Assembly (NCBI RefSeq): GCF_003014595.1
Contig: NZ_PYGK01000028.1
Coordinates: forward strand, 1 to 44,532
DNA length: 44,532 nucleotides
Direction: 5' to 3'
From: Chitinophaga ginsengisoli
GTDB lineage: Bacteria; Bacteroidota; Bacteroidia; Chitinophagales; Chitinophagaceae
Shown: positions 7,812-17,915 of the stretch, in pieces
Position numbering within the stretch: the stretch's first letter is position 1
Layout of the letters: the number at the start of each line of letters is the position of its first letter
The notes under the pieces: model-generated
Seen by the model: the letters and a program-made list of their open reading frames with translations, nothing else
What the model was told of the DNA's origin: nothing
Databases searched by the model: none
Position numbers and translations under genes: made by a program

Positions 7812-10800
7812 TTATTTAATCTCCTTCAACATCTCTGTCACCGCTGCTTCCAGCTGATCATCCTTACCACTCAGCGCGTCTTCATAACGCAGCGGCACGC
7901 GGATATCCGGCTCCAGCTGCATGTTCTCCAGCGGGTGATCCCCTGTTCTTCCAAACGTTGCTACCATCGGAATACCAAAAACCAATGTAGGATCTATCTG
8001 CCGTTCCCACCAGACTGCCGTACCTGTTCCTGCTACCGGCATACCAATCAGTTTACCCAGGTTATCCTGTTTGTAGATGAAAGGGAAGATATGTGCGTCA
8101 CTGTAGTTTCCCTCTCCTACCAGTACACAGCTAGGCCTTGCCCATCGGGTCTGTGGTTCCCATGCTTTTGTTCTGCGGCTCTGTGGTGCGAAGTTCATAT
8201 ATGCTTTTCCGCTGAGGAAGTTGTACAGGTCATCGTGCAGCCATCCACCGCCGTTGAAGCGGGTGTCTACGATCAGGGCCTGTTTCTCCCTGTTCTTACC
8301 CATTACTTCATCGTATACAGAACGGAAGCTGGCATCGTTCATGCCCTGTACATGCACATATCCTACTTTACCACCACTCAGTTTATCCACCATCTTCCGC
8401 ATGCTGGTCACCCAACGTTTGTACATCAGGTTACCTTCTTCCTGACCGGAGATAGGTTTTACAGATTCATCCCAGCGTTTCTGTGTAGCCGGATCATAGA
8501 TGCTTACCAGTATGTTATTACCTGTTTTACGGTTCAGCAGGATGGCCCAATCCTGTTGTGCCGTGATCTCTTCTCCGTTTATGCGCTCGATGATATTGCC
8601 TTTCTTCAGTTTGCTGAAGGCTTTGTCGAATGGTCCTCCTGCTATTACTTCGTCTATTTTCAGGCCATTGCCGGTGTATGTTTCATCATACAGTAAACCC
8701 AGTGCTGATGTATTATCACCATCGGCACGATTTGCGTAGAAGCGGCCACCGGTATGGGAAGCATTCAGCTCTCCCAGCAGTTCGCTGAGCAGCTCCTGGA
8801 AGTCGTAGTTGTTACTGATATGCGGCAGGAAACGTGCATAGTTCTTTGCATACATTTCCCAGTCTATCTGTTTTAATTCAGCCGGATTATAGAACTTGTC
8901 TTCCACCTGTTTCCAGGCATGTTCATAGATATAACTGCGCTCCGCTTCCTGGTCCAGCAGGAACTCTGTACTAATAGCAATAGGTGTGATCTTGCCGGAG
9001 GTGGCATCTACTTTCACCACGCTGCCACGGTTGCTGACAAACAGGGTGTTACCATCCTTGCTCAGTTCAATACTACCCGGACTACCGCCTAATTTGGCCA
9101 GTATCTTTGTTTCCCCTGTTCTCGGTTCTGTTACCCAGAGATCATAGCCTTTTTCAAAAGCGGCCATGTAATATACTTTGCTGGCATCGTTGTTCAGCAC
9201 ATAATCGCTGATAGAGGCGCTGTTGATGGTCATGCGGATGATCCTGCTATCCAGGTTGTCGAAGTCCGGATTAAAAGGCTTTTTAGGCGCAGTAACAGTA
9301 TCTTTTTTCGTGGTAGCGGAATCCTTACCGGATTTCTTTGCGTTGTCTTCTTTCTCTTTCAGGAGATTGAATTCATCTTTGGATAATTTGAACCTGTCGA
9401 ATGCTTCCTGGTCAAAGAACACACCGAAGATGTCCACTTCAGTGGCGCCTTGTCTTGCCAATCCACGACGACCATCACGGTCACTCAGCCAGGTCATTAC
9501 CTTACCATCTGCCGCCCATTTGTTGTTATTTTCTCCGAAGCCACTCAGCACAGGATAGATGTTCTGTCCTTTGCCGTCAGCAGCAATGATAGCTGCATTA
9601 CTTACATTGAAATAACCCTGGTGATCATCGGTCACGATCCACTTCCCGTCGGGGCTCCAGGCAAACTGCCAGTCGCCGTCAGAGTAGGACGAGTTATGAC
9701 CTGCAGGCAATAGCGTACGGCTCTTTTTAGAGGCGATATTGTATACACGCAATACATTCCTGTCTTCCGTATAGGCAATCTCCTTACCGTCAGGAGAGAA
9801 CAGGGGCTGGAATTCCTCTGCACCGGTAGCGATAAGCGGTTCTTCCTTCAGAATAGTAGATGCGAAGAAGTAGGGCTCTTCAGAACGGACGATCGAAGCC
9901 TGGTAGATATCCCAGTTGCCTTTCCTTTCAGCCGCATAAACGATATGTTTTCCATCAGGCGCCCAGGTTACAGATCTTTCCTGCTGGGGTGTGTTGGTGA
10001 TACGTTTGGTCATATTACCTTCCACGCTGGTCACAAAGATCTCACCACGGGCTACGAAGGCCATTTCCTTCCCGTTAGGGCTCATGGCAAACTCCGTTAC
10101 ATTACCACTGATGGGCAATGGTTTAGCCACAGAAGAACGGCCGTCGTTAAAGATCTGGACAGGCACCTTCTTTGGCTGCTGACCTTCTTTTAATGTATAG
10201 ATTTCCCCGTTCCAGGTAAAGCAAAGCAGGTTGTCATCAGATTTGGACAGATGACGTACCGGATGCTTTTCAAAGCGGGTAAGCTGCTGCATTTTATTCT
10301 TATCTGTTACAGAACCTTTGAAGAGGTTCTGAGAGATGCCTCCTTTTTCACTCAGGTAAAATACCTGCTCGTTATCTGCAAACAGGGGTTCACGGTCTTC
10401 ACCTTCATAGCCGGATACCTGTTTGTAGGTTTTAGTGGCCAGGTCGTACACCCAGATGTCCCTCGTTACAGATGATGTATGGTGTTTACGCCAGGGATCT
10501 TCATATCCTTTGATGTCCTGGAAGATGATCTGGTTACCTTTCCCGTTGTAGTGGGCCGACTCGGCGCCAGCTGCACTCACGAGGAGAGAGCGGCCACCGG
10601 TGACGGACACGGTATACAGGTTGTCAAACAGGCCGGAGCTGAAACGCACGCTGTTGGCCGGTGCATTGCGGGCACTGCCGAAGAGCACCTGTTTATTATC
10701 AGGCGTAAAATCGTACGGCACATCGGCGGCACTGTTGTAAGTCAGACGGGCAGGTGTACCTCCCGTGGCCGGCATTACAAATACGTCGAAATTGCCGTAG

Positions 10801-11051
10801 CGATCGCTGGCAAAAGCGATGGATTTACCGTCATGGCTCCATACGGGCATCATATCATGGGCTTCATGAATAGTGATGGGAATGGCCACACCACCATTGA
10901 CATCCACCCGGTAGATGTCTCCTTTGTAACCAAAAGCGATGGTCTTGCCATCAGGGGAAATAGCGGGGTATCTGAGCCATAAGGCGTTTTCCTGTGCATA
11001 GCCTGTTGTAGCAGCATAGCACATTGTAAGAACGAGTAATAGTTTTCTCAT
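7812..11051 (-). CDS. Tricorn-like S41 family protease
   Basis: A 1079-residue protein with a signal peptide (MRKLLLVLTMCYAATTGYAQ). Residues about 25-320 and 320-680 contain WD40-like beta-propeller (PD40) repeats, for example YPAISPDGKTIAFGYKGDIYRV and SHDGKSIAFASDRYGN. A tricorn C1-type helical domain follows (about 700-790) with SHTGGRFYA, whose His766 matches the tricorn catalytic histidine. Then come a PDZ domain (about 790-880) and a C2/S41 domain with ALIVDTRFNGGGWLHD and the nucleophile segment GEGNYSDAHIFPF (Ser984). Tricorn proteins degrade peptides; Bacteroidota homologues are exported, so this one probably processes peptides in the periplasm. The residues needed for catalysis appear to be present. 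The neighbouring amino acid permease on the same strand fits a peptide-use role (inference). Confidence 0.9.
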   Translation of the reverse strand: MRKLLLVLTMCYAATTGYAQENALWLRYPAISPDGKTIAFGYKGDIYRVDVNGGVAIPITIHEAHDMMPVWSHDGKSIAFASDRYGNFDVFVMPATGGTPARLTYNSAADVPYDFTPDNKQVLFGSARNAPANSVRFSSGLFDNLYTVSVTGGRSLLVSAAGAESAHYNGKGNQIIFQDIKGYEDPWRKHHTSSVTRDIWVYDLATKTYKQVSGYEGEDREPLFADNEQVFYLSEKGGISQNLFKGSVTDKNKMQQLTRFEKHPVRHLSKSDDNLLCFTWNGEIYTLKEGQQPKKVPVQIFNDGRSSVAKPLPISGNVTEFAMSPNGKEMAFVARGEIFVTSVEGNMTKRITNTPQQERSVTWAPDGKHIVYAAERKGNWDIYQASIVRSEEPYFFASTILKEEPLIATGAEEFQPLFSPDGKEIAYTEDRNVLRVYNIASKKSRTLLPAGHNSSYSDGDWQFAWSPDGKWIVTDDHQGYFNVSNAAIIAADGKGQNIYPVLSGFGENNNKWAADGKVMTWLSDRDGRRGLARQGATEVDIFGVFFDQEAFDRFKLSKDEFNLLKEKEDNAKKSGKDSATTKKDTVTAPKKPFNPDFDNLDSRIIRMTINSASISDYVLNNDASKVYYMAAFEKGYDLWVTEPRTGETKILAKLGGSPGSIELSKDGNTLFVSNRGSVVKVDATSGKITPIAISTEFLLDQEAERSYIYEHAWKQVEDKFYNPAELKQIDWEMYAKNYARFLPHISNNYDFQELLSELLGELNASHTGGRFYANRADGDNTSALGLLYDETYTGNGLKIDEVIAGGPFDKAFSKLKKGNIIERINGEEITAQQDWAILLNRKTGNNILVSIYDPATQKRWDESVKPISGQEEGNLMYKRWVTSMRKMVDKLSGGKVGYVHVQGMNDASFRSVYDEVMGKNREKQALIVDTRFNGGGWLHDDLYNFLSGKAYMNFAPQSRRTKAWEPQTRWARPSCVLVGEGNYSDAHIFPFIYKQDNLGKLIGMPVAGTGTAVWWERQIDPTLVFGIPMVATFGRTGDHPLENMQLEPDIRVPLRYEDALSGKDDQLEAAVTEMLKEIK

Positions 11052-11156
11052 AAATAAAGGCTGCTGTTAGATTCACCATCCAAGATAGTAAATGCAACAA
11101 CGTCTTTATTCCGGAAATGATAAGTGGCGTTCTTTCCTGATGGCGATTCCCTGCTG

Positions 11157-12593
11157 TCAGCTATTCCGCAGTTTGCTATGCTTGCGGCCATACCCGAAGT
11201 AGATAGCAAAACCGATCAGCAGCCATACAATCAATCTTATCCAGGTATCCAGTGGTAAAGAGAACATCATCAGCAGGCAGGTGAGGATACCGAGTATCGG
11301 TACTACCGGCACAAAGGGTGTTTTGAAGGACCTTGGGATATCCGGCTGTTTGACACGCAGGATGATGACACCCAGGCAGACCATTACAAAGGCCAGCAGG
11401 GTACCAATGCTGGTCATCTCGCCCACTACATGAATGGGTACGAGTCCGGCGAAAAGACTGATGAAGATACAGAGAACGATATTTGACTTATAAGGAGTGG
11501 CAAAGCGGGGATGCAGTGTGGCGAATACGGATGGCAGTAAACCGTCTTTACTCATGGAATAGAATACCCTTGACTGACCCAGTAGGTCTACCAGGATCAC
11601 GGAAGTATATCCTATCAGGATAGCGGCTATTACCGCCAGGAACAACCACTCATATGGCGTATGTGCAATGGCTACGGCCACGGGCGCAGCATTGTCTTTG
11701 AACTCGGTATAGTGTGCCAGTCCGGTCATCACATAACCAAAGAGAACGAATAGAATGGTACAGATGATCAGGGAACCCAGGATGCCTATGGGCATATTCT
11801 TTTTGGGATTCTTCGTTTCCTGTGCCATGGTGGCCACGATATCAAAACCAATGAATACAAAGAATACGACACCGGCTCCCCGCAGAATGCCACTCACACC
11901 GAAATGCCCGAATTCGCCTGTATTCTGCGGAATAAAGGGCTTATAGTTCTCCGGATTGATATAGTGCCAGCCAAGGGCGATAAAGACCAATACAACGCCT
12001 ATTTTCAAAGCTACCACGATAGCATTGAACAATGCAGAACCCTTGGTACCGAAGATGATAATGGAAGTAATAAAAACGATGATCAATACAGCAGGCAGGT
12101 TGATATAACCATGTATCAGTGTACCATCCGCCAGTTTAACCAGCTCAAACGGAGAGGTGACCAGTTGGGCCGGCAAGTGGATATTAAACCTATCCAGAAA
12201 GGTAATAAGGTATTTAGACCAGCTGATACCCACGGTGGCGGCGCCTACGGAGTATTCCAGCACCAGGTCCCAGCCGATGATCCAGGCAAATAGTTCACCC
12301 AGGGTGGCATAGGCATACGTATAAGCACTACCGGCAACAGGCACCATAGAGGCCATTTCTGCGTAACACAGCGCACTAAAGGCGCAACCAACAGCTGCAA
12401 GAATGAAGGACAATATAACGGCAGGACCGGTATTATTGGCAGCAGCAATGCCTGTCAGGGAGAAAAGACCGGCGCCTATGATCACGCCAATGCCTATAGC
12501 AATGAGATTGATACCCCCGAGATTACGTCTTAGTGTGTTGGCCCCACTCTGAGCAGCTTCCTGCTGGAGACTTTCAATTGATTTTTTTATCAC
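11157..12593 (-). CDS. APC family (CAT-type) amino acid permease
   Basis: A 478-residue inner-membrane transporter with about 12-14 helices. The motif LIAIGIGVIIGAGLFSLTG near residues 30-48 contains the APC helix 1 GxGxIIGAGLF signature, and AEMASMVPVAGSAYTYAY near 78-95 is the helix 3 region. This pattern fits the cationic/branched amino acid permease group (YfnA-like). The start is a GTG at 12593, about 15 nt downstream of the predicted transcription start from a consensus promoter. It lies upstream of the tricorn-like protease on the same strand with a 105-bp gap, so uptake of amino acids released by peptide breakdown is a plausible joint role. The exact substrate cannot be told from sequence. 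Confidence 0.88.
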   Translation of the reverse strand: MIKKSIESLQQEAAQSGANTLRRNLGGINLIAIGIGVIIGAGLFSLTGIAAANNTGPAVILSFILAAVGCAFSALCYAEMASMVPVAGSAYTYAYATLGELFAWIIGWDLVLEYSVGAATVGISWSKYLITFLDRFNIHLPAQLVTSPFELVKLADGTLIHGYINLPAVLIIVFITSIIIFGTKGSALFNAIVVALKIGVVLVFIALGWHYINPENYKPFIPQNTGEFGHFGVSGILRGAGVVFFVFIGFDIVATMAQETKNPKKNMPIGILGSLIICTILFVLFGYVMTGLAHYTEFKDNAAPVAVAIAHTPYEWLFLAVIAAILIGYTSVILVDLLGQSRVFYSMSKDGLLPSVFATLHPRFATPYKSNIVLCIFISLFAGLVPIHVVGEMTSIGTLLAFVMVCLGVIILRVKQPDIPRSFKTPFVPVVPILGILTCLLMMFSLPLDTWIRLIVWLLIGFAIYFGYGRKHSKLRNS

Positions 12594-12613
12594 AGGTAAA
12601 GTTGGTTTGGGGG

Positions 12614-12644
12614 CAAAGGTACACCTCTTCCTATTACCCTACAA
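12614..12644 (-). promoter_or_regulatory. Consensus Bacteroidota promoter for the APC permease
   Basis: On the minus strand TTG (12644-12642), 20 nt, then TACCTTTG (12621-12614), an exact consensus. The GTG start codon lies 20 nt beyond the -7 box. Confidence 0.8.
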
Positions 12645-13230
12645 AATTAATAGGTTTTCCGTTTTCCCAGGGACGTAATGAACTATTTTAATTCTGTTAA
12701 CATCTCATTAACGAGATCATTCATCCTCTTTTATAACTTAGACAATATATTTCATAGGTATAGGGATATCAGACAGCTGCTCTTTATAGGGCGGCTTATT
12801 TTTTAAATCTCTTTTTAGCGTGGATTTATCACGTTTTGATGGTGGGAAAACGACTATGCCAGTTCCCGATATACCGATAGAAGGCCCACGGGGCCTACAT
12901 TAGCAAAATTACCAGTAACAATGATGATATAAATGTGTCTTTGCGGCGCGCAGGAGGAAATGATCAACGCATTTTCATTTTCCGGGAAGCAGGAAAATGG
13001 TGTGTGATGATGTGAAGGGAACTGCATCCGTTAAAGGTGCAATTTTGCAATGCGTAATATGCGGAGAAGTACATGGGGCTATAACGGAAGTTTTCTCTCC
13101 TGCCCACATATGAACAGCCCTTGTTCCAAAAACGAACACTTTATTAATTATCATCAATCATAAATTACAACTAATTAATATAATACAATACTGGCACTCC
13201 CTTAGTAGCTTGTTCTGCAAAATTGCGTTC
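12645..13230. other. Long intergenic region upstream of the first MacB-type permease
   Basis: About 590 bp without a convincing gene. It contains two small hairpins, AGGCCC-ACG-GGGCCT near 12892 and CATTTTCC-GGGAAGCA-GGAAAATG (12976-12999). It also has a TGTCTTTG near 12935, which lacks the A of the -7 consensus. The last 90 bp are very AT-rich. I see no conserved RNA. Regulatory sites for the permease at 13231 are probably here, but I cannot place them. Confidence 0.4.
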
Positions 13231-15579
13231 ATGCTTCAGCATTACTTAAAGATCACTTCCAGAAGTTTTGTAAAGAACAGGCTTGCCGCGTTGATCAACA
13301 TTTGTGGGCTGGCAATAGGTTTGACTGCAGGGATGCTGATCATACTTCTCATCAAAAGTGAATTTGAACAGGACCGGTTCCACAAGAACATCGATCATAT
13401 TTATATGCTGCTCGCAAACTCCAGGCAGGAAGGCAATATCAGGACAGGTAGCTCAACGCCCGCGCTATTGACAGGAGCTATGCGCAACAGCATACCGGAA
13501 GTAAATTACGCAGCTCACTGCAGCTCCAACTCGCAACAGTTACTGACCTATGGTGGAAAGAGTATTTATGAGGATGGCATATATGCGGAACCTGATCTGC
13601 TGAACATTATGCACTTCCCCGCAGTACAGGGCAATCCCATTACCACTCTGGGAGATGTCGGATCTATTGTACTTACTGTATCGACTGCAAAAAAACTCTT
13701 TGGCGACGAAGATCCGATCGGCAAGATCATCCGGCACAACAACCAGCACGATCTGAAAGTCGGCGCCATTATGCAGGATCTGCCGTCAAACAGCTCTGTG
13801 AACTTCCACGTGGCACTGCCTTTCCGGATCTGGGAACAGGAGAATGCAGGAACGTTCAGAAATTGGGACGCCTATGTGCTGGCAACTTATGTAGAACTGA
13901 AACCGGGCGCAAATCTCACAGCCGTCAATAAGAAGATAAATGCATTATTTCCTACTCCTCCAACCGATATCAATACCGGAATATTTGTCTATCCTTTTAA
14001 AGACAGATACCTCTATAGCAGCTTCAAAAATGGCAAGCCAAACGGCGGAAGGATAGAGCTCGTATTGCTGTTCGCAGTCATCGGCGTATGCATATTGCTG
14101 GTTGCCTGTATCAATTTTATGAACCTGTCCACCGCCCGTTCTGCTATGCGATCACGTGAGGTAGGTGTCAGGAAAACGCTGGGCGCCACGAAAAAACAGG
14201 TGATTGTTCAGTTCCTGGGCGAAGCTTTGATGATGACCACTCTCGCACTGCTCATCGCCGTTATACTGGCCGTGCTATTATTGCCAAGCGTCAATTATTT
14301 TACAGGAAAGAATGTCACTATCAGTTTATCCGACTGGAAACTCTGGCTATTGGTAACAGGTATGACCATACTTACGGGGTTGATCGCCGGCAGCTATCCT
14401 GCCTTTTTCATGAGCGCCTTTCAGCCGGTACGTGTGTTGAAGGGAGTGATCACTAACAAAAAAAGCAGCAGCTTGCTACGTAAAGGGCTTGTTACTTTTC
14501 AGTTCATTATTTCCATTTTCCTGATCATCACTACCATCGTTATATACAGGCAACAATCATATATACAGCAGCTCCCTATCGGCTATGAACAAAGCAATCT
14601 CATAGATATTCCTGCCAGAGGTGATATGAGCACAAAGCTCGGGGTCATGAAAAATGATCTGTTACAATTGCCTGGCGTCATGGCAGTATCTGCCGGCGCT
14701 GATGACCTGGTAAGGTTTGGCGGTGCTACGGATGGCATCAGCTGGCCCGGAAAAACAGCCGATCAGAATTTCTATATCAATGTTTCTGATGTAGCATATG
14801 ACTGGGTGAAAACCGCAGGATTACAGCTGCTTGAAGGAAGGGATTTTAACCCGGCTTTTGGCGCGGACTCCACTGGTTGTATACTCAATGCAGCTGCCGT
14901 AAAGAAAATGGGGCTTAAAGACCCCGTAGTGGGCACTAAACTGGGTAACAACACCATTGTGGGTGTGGTAGCAGATTTTTCCTTCAATGATGCCTTTAAC
15001 GCGCCCGGGCCTTTAATCGTCTATTTGAATCACGGACCTTTGAGCCATTTGTTTGTCCGCCTCCGGAATGATGCCGACTGGCAGAAAAGGCTGACACAGA
15101 TAGAGCAGATTGTCAAAAAGCGCAACCCGGATTACCCCTTTGAGTTCCACTTTACAAAAGATGTCTACCAGCGGCAATTCAAGGGTATCCGCTCCACCGG
15201 TCAGATGGTGAGCCTTACCGGTATACTCGCCATTTTCATATCGTGTATGGGGCTGTTTGGGCTCTCTGCTTTCCTGGCAGAACGACGGAACAAGGAGATA
15301 GGTATCCGCAAGGTATTCGGCGCCAATGTCACAAAGATCTGGCTGATGCTGTCGCAGGACTTCCTGAAACCTGTATTGATTGCCTTCCTGATAGCAGCCC
15401 CGCTGGCTGGCTTCGCGATGCATTTACTGCTTTCCTCCTTCGATCATCATATCAGCCTTTCCTGGTGGATCTTTGTACTGGCAGGCATACTGGTCTTACT
15501 GGTGGCGCTTTTTACCGTCAGCTACCAGGGCATAAAGGCCGCGTTGACCAATCCTGTAGAGAGCTTGCGGGCGGAATAA
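13231..15579 (+). CDS. MacB/FtsX-type ABC transporter permease
   Basis: A 782-residue inner-membrane protein made of two MacB-periplasmic-core plus FtsX modules. Helix 1 is near residues 18-42. The first FtsX module has EVGVRKTLGATKKQV near 310, the second has KEIGIRKVFGANVTKIW near 690, and the protein ends with NPVESLRAE, typical of the Bacteroidota members. I chose ATG 13231 (MLQHYLKITSRSFVKNR) because family members begin in this way; the frame stays open upstream only to a TTG at 13210. These proteins act in mechanotransmission or export with a separate ATPase, which is not encoded here. The cargo is unknown. A very similar gene lies on the opposite strand at 19791-22187. Confidence 0.88.
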   Translation: MLQHYLKITSRSFVKNRLAALINICGLAIGLTAGMLIILLIKSEFEQDRFHKNIDHIYMLLANSRQEGNIRTGSSTPALLTGAMRNSIPEVNYAAHCSSNSQQLLTYGGKSIYEDGIYAEPDLLNIMHFPAVQGNPITTLGDVGSIVLTVSTAKKLFGDEDPIGKIIRHNNQHDLKVGAIMQDLPSNSSVNFHVALPFRIWEQENAGTFRNWDAYVLATYVELKPGANLTAVNKKINALFPTPPTDINTGIFVYPFKDRYLYSSFKNGKPNGGRIELVLLFAVIGVCILLVACINFMNLSTARSAMRSREVGVRKTLGATKKQVIVQFLGEALMMTTLALLIAVILAVLLLPSVNYFTGKNVTISLSDWKLWLLVTGMTILTGLIAGSYPAFFMSAFQPVRVLKGVITNKKSSSLLRKGLVTFQFIISIFLIITTIVIYRQQSYIQQLPIGYEQSNLIDIPARGDMSTKLGVMKNDLLQLPGVMAVSAGADDLVRFGGATDGISWPGKTADQNFYINVSDVAYDWVKTAGLQLLEGRDFNPAFGADSTGCILNAAAVKKMGLKDPVVGTKLGNNTIVGVVADFSFNDAFNAPGPLIVYLNHGPLSHLFVRLRNDADWQKRLTQIEQIVKKRNPDYPFEFHFTKDVYQRQFKGIRSTGQMVSLTGILAIFISCMGLFGLSAFLAERRNKEIGIRKVFGANVTKIWLMLSQDFLKPVLIAFLIAAPLAGFAMHLLLSSFDHHISLSWWIFVLAGILVLLVALFTVSYQGIKAALTNPVESLRAE

Positions 15580-15597
15580 CGTTTTTCTCTACCTTAG
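15565..15597 (+). promoter_or_regulatory. Possible promoter of the four-helix membrane protein
   Basis: TTG (15565-15567), 22 nt, then TACCTTAG (15590-15597), one mismatch from TAnnTTTG. The box ends four nucleotides before the ATG at 15602, the same spacing as at blaI and at the efflux operon. Confidence 0.5.
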
Positions 15598-15601
15598 ATA
15601 C

Positions 15602-16591
15602 ATGATACAGGAAGAAACCCCTCTTACCAATGAAGACATCCGGCTCCTCAAAACCGCCGGAAGGATTACGGGAATACGGTGGTTACTGCTATTATTGTTC
15701 ACCGCCATTACACTGGTCCTCGCTGCCCTCTTGCTCATGGCCGCCTGTGGCCGGCAGGCAACACTTTATATTCCTGTTTCCGCTGCCTGGGGAATAGTGA
15801 TGGGCATCTGCTTCTTTATGTGGCGCAGTGCCCTGAAACAGCGTCATTTGATCAGGGCCGGCCTGCATACCGGAAAAAAACGCATACTACGCCTACGGAT
15901 AAGATTACTCCATGTCACTCCCAGGGGGGAACTACAGTATATCAGCGCTACTAATGACATCGTTGATGTGAAACCTGCCCTGCCAGATAAAAGCTTCTTT
16001 TACGAACAACAAAACACGTATCATCCGGCGATTGTCAAAAGCATCAATGGTCAGCCCGGGCAAGAGGTGGTGCTGCACGTCAGCACATCAGGCAATATCC
16101 TGCTGAAAGCAGAATACCCCCATACCCCTTTCAGGGAAAGTACCGCCCGGATCTCCAACGATGACCAATTGCTGATGAAAGAGAAACAGTCCACACTCGT
16201 GAAACTGTTTCTGACCAGCTGTACCGGCCTGGCCCTGATATTATTGCTGGGGGGTATTGCCAGGGGATATTATTCCAACCTGTACATCGTCATCGGCGTT
16301 ATATACCTCGTCTTCTTTTTACTGGCCACTCCCGCTTATTACGTCTATAACAGCTACAGCCAGGCGGAGAGCAAAGTTGTGATCCGCGGTAAGGTCACCG
16401 AGATCATCTCCACCATGCGGCCTAACCGGGGTACCGGCGACGTCTATTACAGGGTCGGTGACAAGCTATACCTCGTCCGGCCTATTGAGAACCTGGGTAC
16501 CAGCGTTCAGGCCGGCAATGAGGTAGAATTACATTTTATACGCAAAAGGAACGGACAGCCCGGCAGGATGTTGTATGACATAAAATGCTAG
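15602..16591 (+). CDS. Hypothetical four-helix membrane protein (DUF3592-like end)
   Basis: A 329-residue protein that I do not assign to a known function. Two hydrophobic helices are near residues 25-47 and 53-75, a soluble segment rich in beta-strand pattern spans 76-195, and two more helices are near 200-222 and 227-249. The last 70 residues (VIRGKVTEIISTMRP... to the end) look like the small soluble domain seen in DUF3592-type membrane proteins. It starts 22 nt after the permease gene. It may be co-transcribed with the permease or use its own promoter. No catalytic motif is visible. Confidence 0.7.
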   Translation: MIQEETPLTNEDIRLLKTAGRITGIRWLLLLLFTAITLVLAALLLMAACGRQATLYIPVSAAWGIVMGICFFMWRSALKQRHLIRAGLHTGKKRILRLRIRLLHVTPRGELQYISATNDIVDVKPALPDKSFFYEQQNTYHPAIVKSINGQPGQEVVLHVSTSGNILLKAEYPHTPFRESTARISNDDQLLMKEKQSTLVKLFLTSCTGLALILLLGGIARGYYSNLYIVIGVIYLVFFLLATPAYYVYNSYSQAESKVVIRGKVTEIISTMRPNRGTGDVYYRVGDKLYLVRPIENLGTSVQAGNEVELHFIRKRNGQPGRMLYDIKC

Positions 16592-16593
16592 CC

Positions 16594-16617
16594 ACTAATA
16601 AAAAGTTAGTACCTTTA
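16594..16617 (+). promoter_or_regulatory. Candidate operator and -7 box of the HxlR gene
   Basis: ACTAA (16594-16598), 7 nt, TTAGT (16606-16610) is a perfect inverted repeat. It overlaps TACCTTTA (16610-16617), one mismatch from the -7 consensus. No -33 TTG is seen at the right distance. HxlR regulators bind such short dyads and often control themselves, so autoregulation is plausible. Confidence 0.4.
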
Positions 16618-16636
16618 GCTGACTTAAACGTGAAAT

Positions 16637-17077
16637 ATGGCTGAAACAGATGTTCAGGAGATACAGCAAACAGCGGAATGCGCTGCAAAGTCAACACCGG
16701 TGGGCAGGGCCGTGATGGGCAGGTCGGAATGCTCAGCAGCCTTAACAGCAGTAGGTGATGCCCTGTATGTAATAGGCGGGAAATGGAAGTTAAGGATCAT
16801 CATCGCCCTCACCGAAGGATTTACCAGGTTCAATGAACTGCAACGCCGGGTAGATGGCATTTCCGCCCGGGTACTGTCCAACGAACTGAAAGACCTTGAA
16901 CTGAATGGTTTTCTCGTCCGTACGGTACAGGCAGGATCTCCTGTGGCAGTGGAATATATACTAACAGATTATGCCGATACCCTGAAAGATGTACTGCAAT
17001 CATTACGTGAATGGGGTACTATGCACAGGACCAACATCAAAAACCGTATGAGAGCCGCTTCACAGGCAACATCCTAA
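16637..17077 (+). CDS. HxlR family winged-helix transcriptional regulator
   Basis: A 146-residue cytoplasmic regulator. It has a 30-residue N-terminal extension and then the HxlR domain: ALYVIGGKWKLRIIIALTEG (residues about 49-68), FNELQRRVDGISARVLSNEL with the recognition helix, and the wing GFLVRTVQAGSPVAVEYILT. Cys32 (SECSAAL) just before the domain corresponds to the position of the redox-sensing cysteine in some HxlR proteins such as YodB, so response to electrophiles or oxidants is possible but unproven. It is followed after 13 nt by an AraC-type regulator, so the two regulators probably form an operon. Confidence 0.9.
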   Translation: MAETDVQEIQQTAECAAKSTPVGRAVMGRSECSAALTAVGDALYVIGGKWKLRIIIALTEGFTRFNELQRRVDGISARVLSNELKDLELNGFLVRTVQAGSPVAVEYILTDYADTLKDVLQSLREWGTMHRTNIKNRMRAASQATS

Positions 17078-17090
17078 ACACCATCGCATC

Positions 17091-17885
17091 ATGTTGTTAA
17101 CCGACGGAAAATTCTATGGCAATACTGTTCGCCGGCTTGAGTTGGAACATTTCAATCTCACCCTGACCGTATATGCCCCCGATGCGGCCATCCCAAGACA
17201 TCATCACGAAAATCCTTATCTCAGCCTGCTGCTGGAAGGTAACTATATCGAAAAAGACAGCAAAGAAGATACTATTATCGCCGGTGGGTACTCCATCTTC
17301 CGGCCAGACGATCATGAACATGCCAACATCTTTGATGAGCAGCCAGGAAAATGTTTCAATCTTGAGCTTAAGAATAACGTCAATGATCTATTCAACCGGC
17401 AACGGAAAGCACAGCATACAATGATCTTCAAACAGTCATTCCTCGATCTCTTCCTGCTGCATTACCGTTTCCTCAAAGGACATGCTGCTGATACGCTGGA
17501 TATGCTGTCTTTTGAGATCGTTACCAATCTGTTTGAGCAGGATCCTCTTTCCAGGTATGGTCAGGCGACATGGATCAAAACAATTACAGACCGTATCAAT
17601 GATATGCCCGACGATCCCCACCTGGTGGACGTACTCGCGGCGGAAGTGAATATTCACCCAATTTACCTGCTGCGGAAGTTCAAGGAAAAAACAGGCCTGC
17701 GCCTGTCAGAATATATTACCCGGGTAAGACTGGAAAAGGCCGCCAACAGCATTGTATCGGGTCAGGAGAAACTGACTGGCATCGGCTACAGCAGCGGATT
17801 TTACGATCAAAGTCATTTCAGTCGCAGCTTCAAAAATTACTTCGGTGCTTCCCCCCGCGATTTCAGCAAAACGCTGAAAGGTTAG
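17091..17885 (+). CDS. AraC family regulator with N-terminal cupin domain
   Basis: A 264-residue cytoplasmic regulator. Residues 1-95 form a cupin-type sensing domain with metal-ligand-like residues PRHHHENPYLSLLLEGNY and FRPDDHEHAN. Residues about 165-262 are the AraC double helix-turn-helix, with LAAEVNIHPIYLLRKFKEKTGLRL and, in the second motif, IGYSSGFYDQSHFSRSFKNY and the conserved GASPRDF. It starts 13 nt after the HxlR gene. The downstream secreted TPR protein is the nearest candidate target, with an inverted repeat CTTACT-N9-AGTAAG in the gap. The ligand is unknown. Confidence 0.9.
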   Translation: MLLTDGKFYGNTVRRLELEHFNLTLTVYAPDAAIPRHHHENPYLSLLLEGNYIEKDSKEDTIIAGGYSIFRPDDHEHANIFDEQPGKCFNLELKNNVNDLFNRQRKAQHTMIFKQSFLDLFLLHYRFLKGHAADTLDMLSFEIVTNLFEQDPLSRYGQATWIKTITDRINDMPDDPHLVDVLAAEVNIHPIYLLRKFKEKTGLRLSEYITRVRLEKAANSIVSGQEKLTGIGYSSGFYDQSHFSRSFKNYFGASPRDFSKTLKG

Positions 17886-17915
17886 TTCTGTACAATTTTG
17901 TCCTTTACGGGAGTG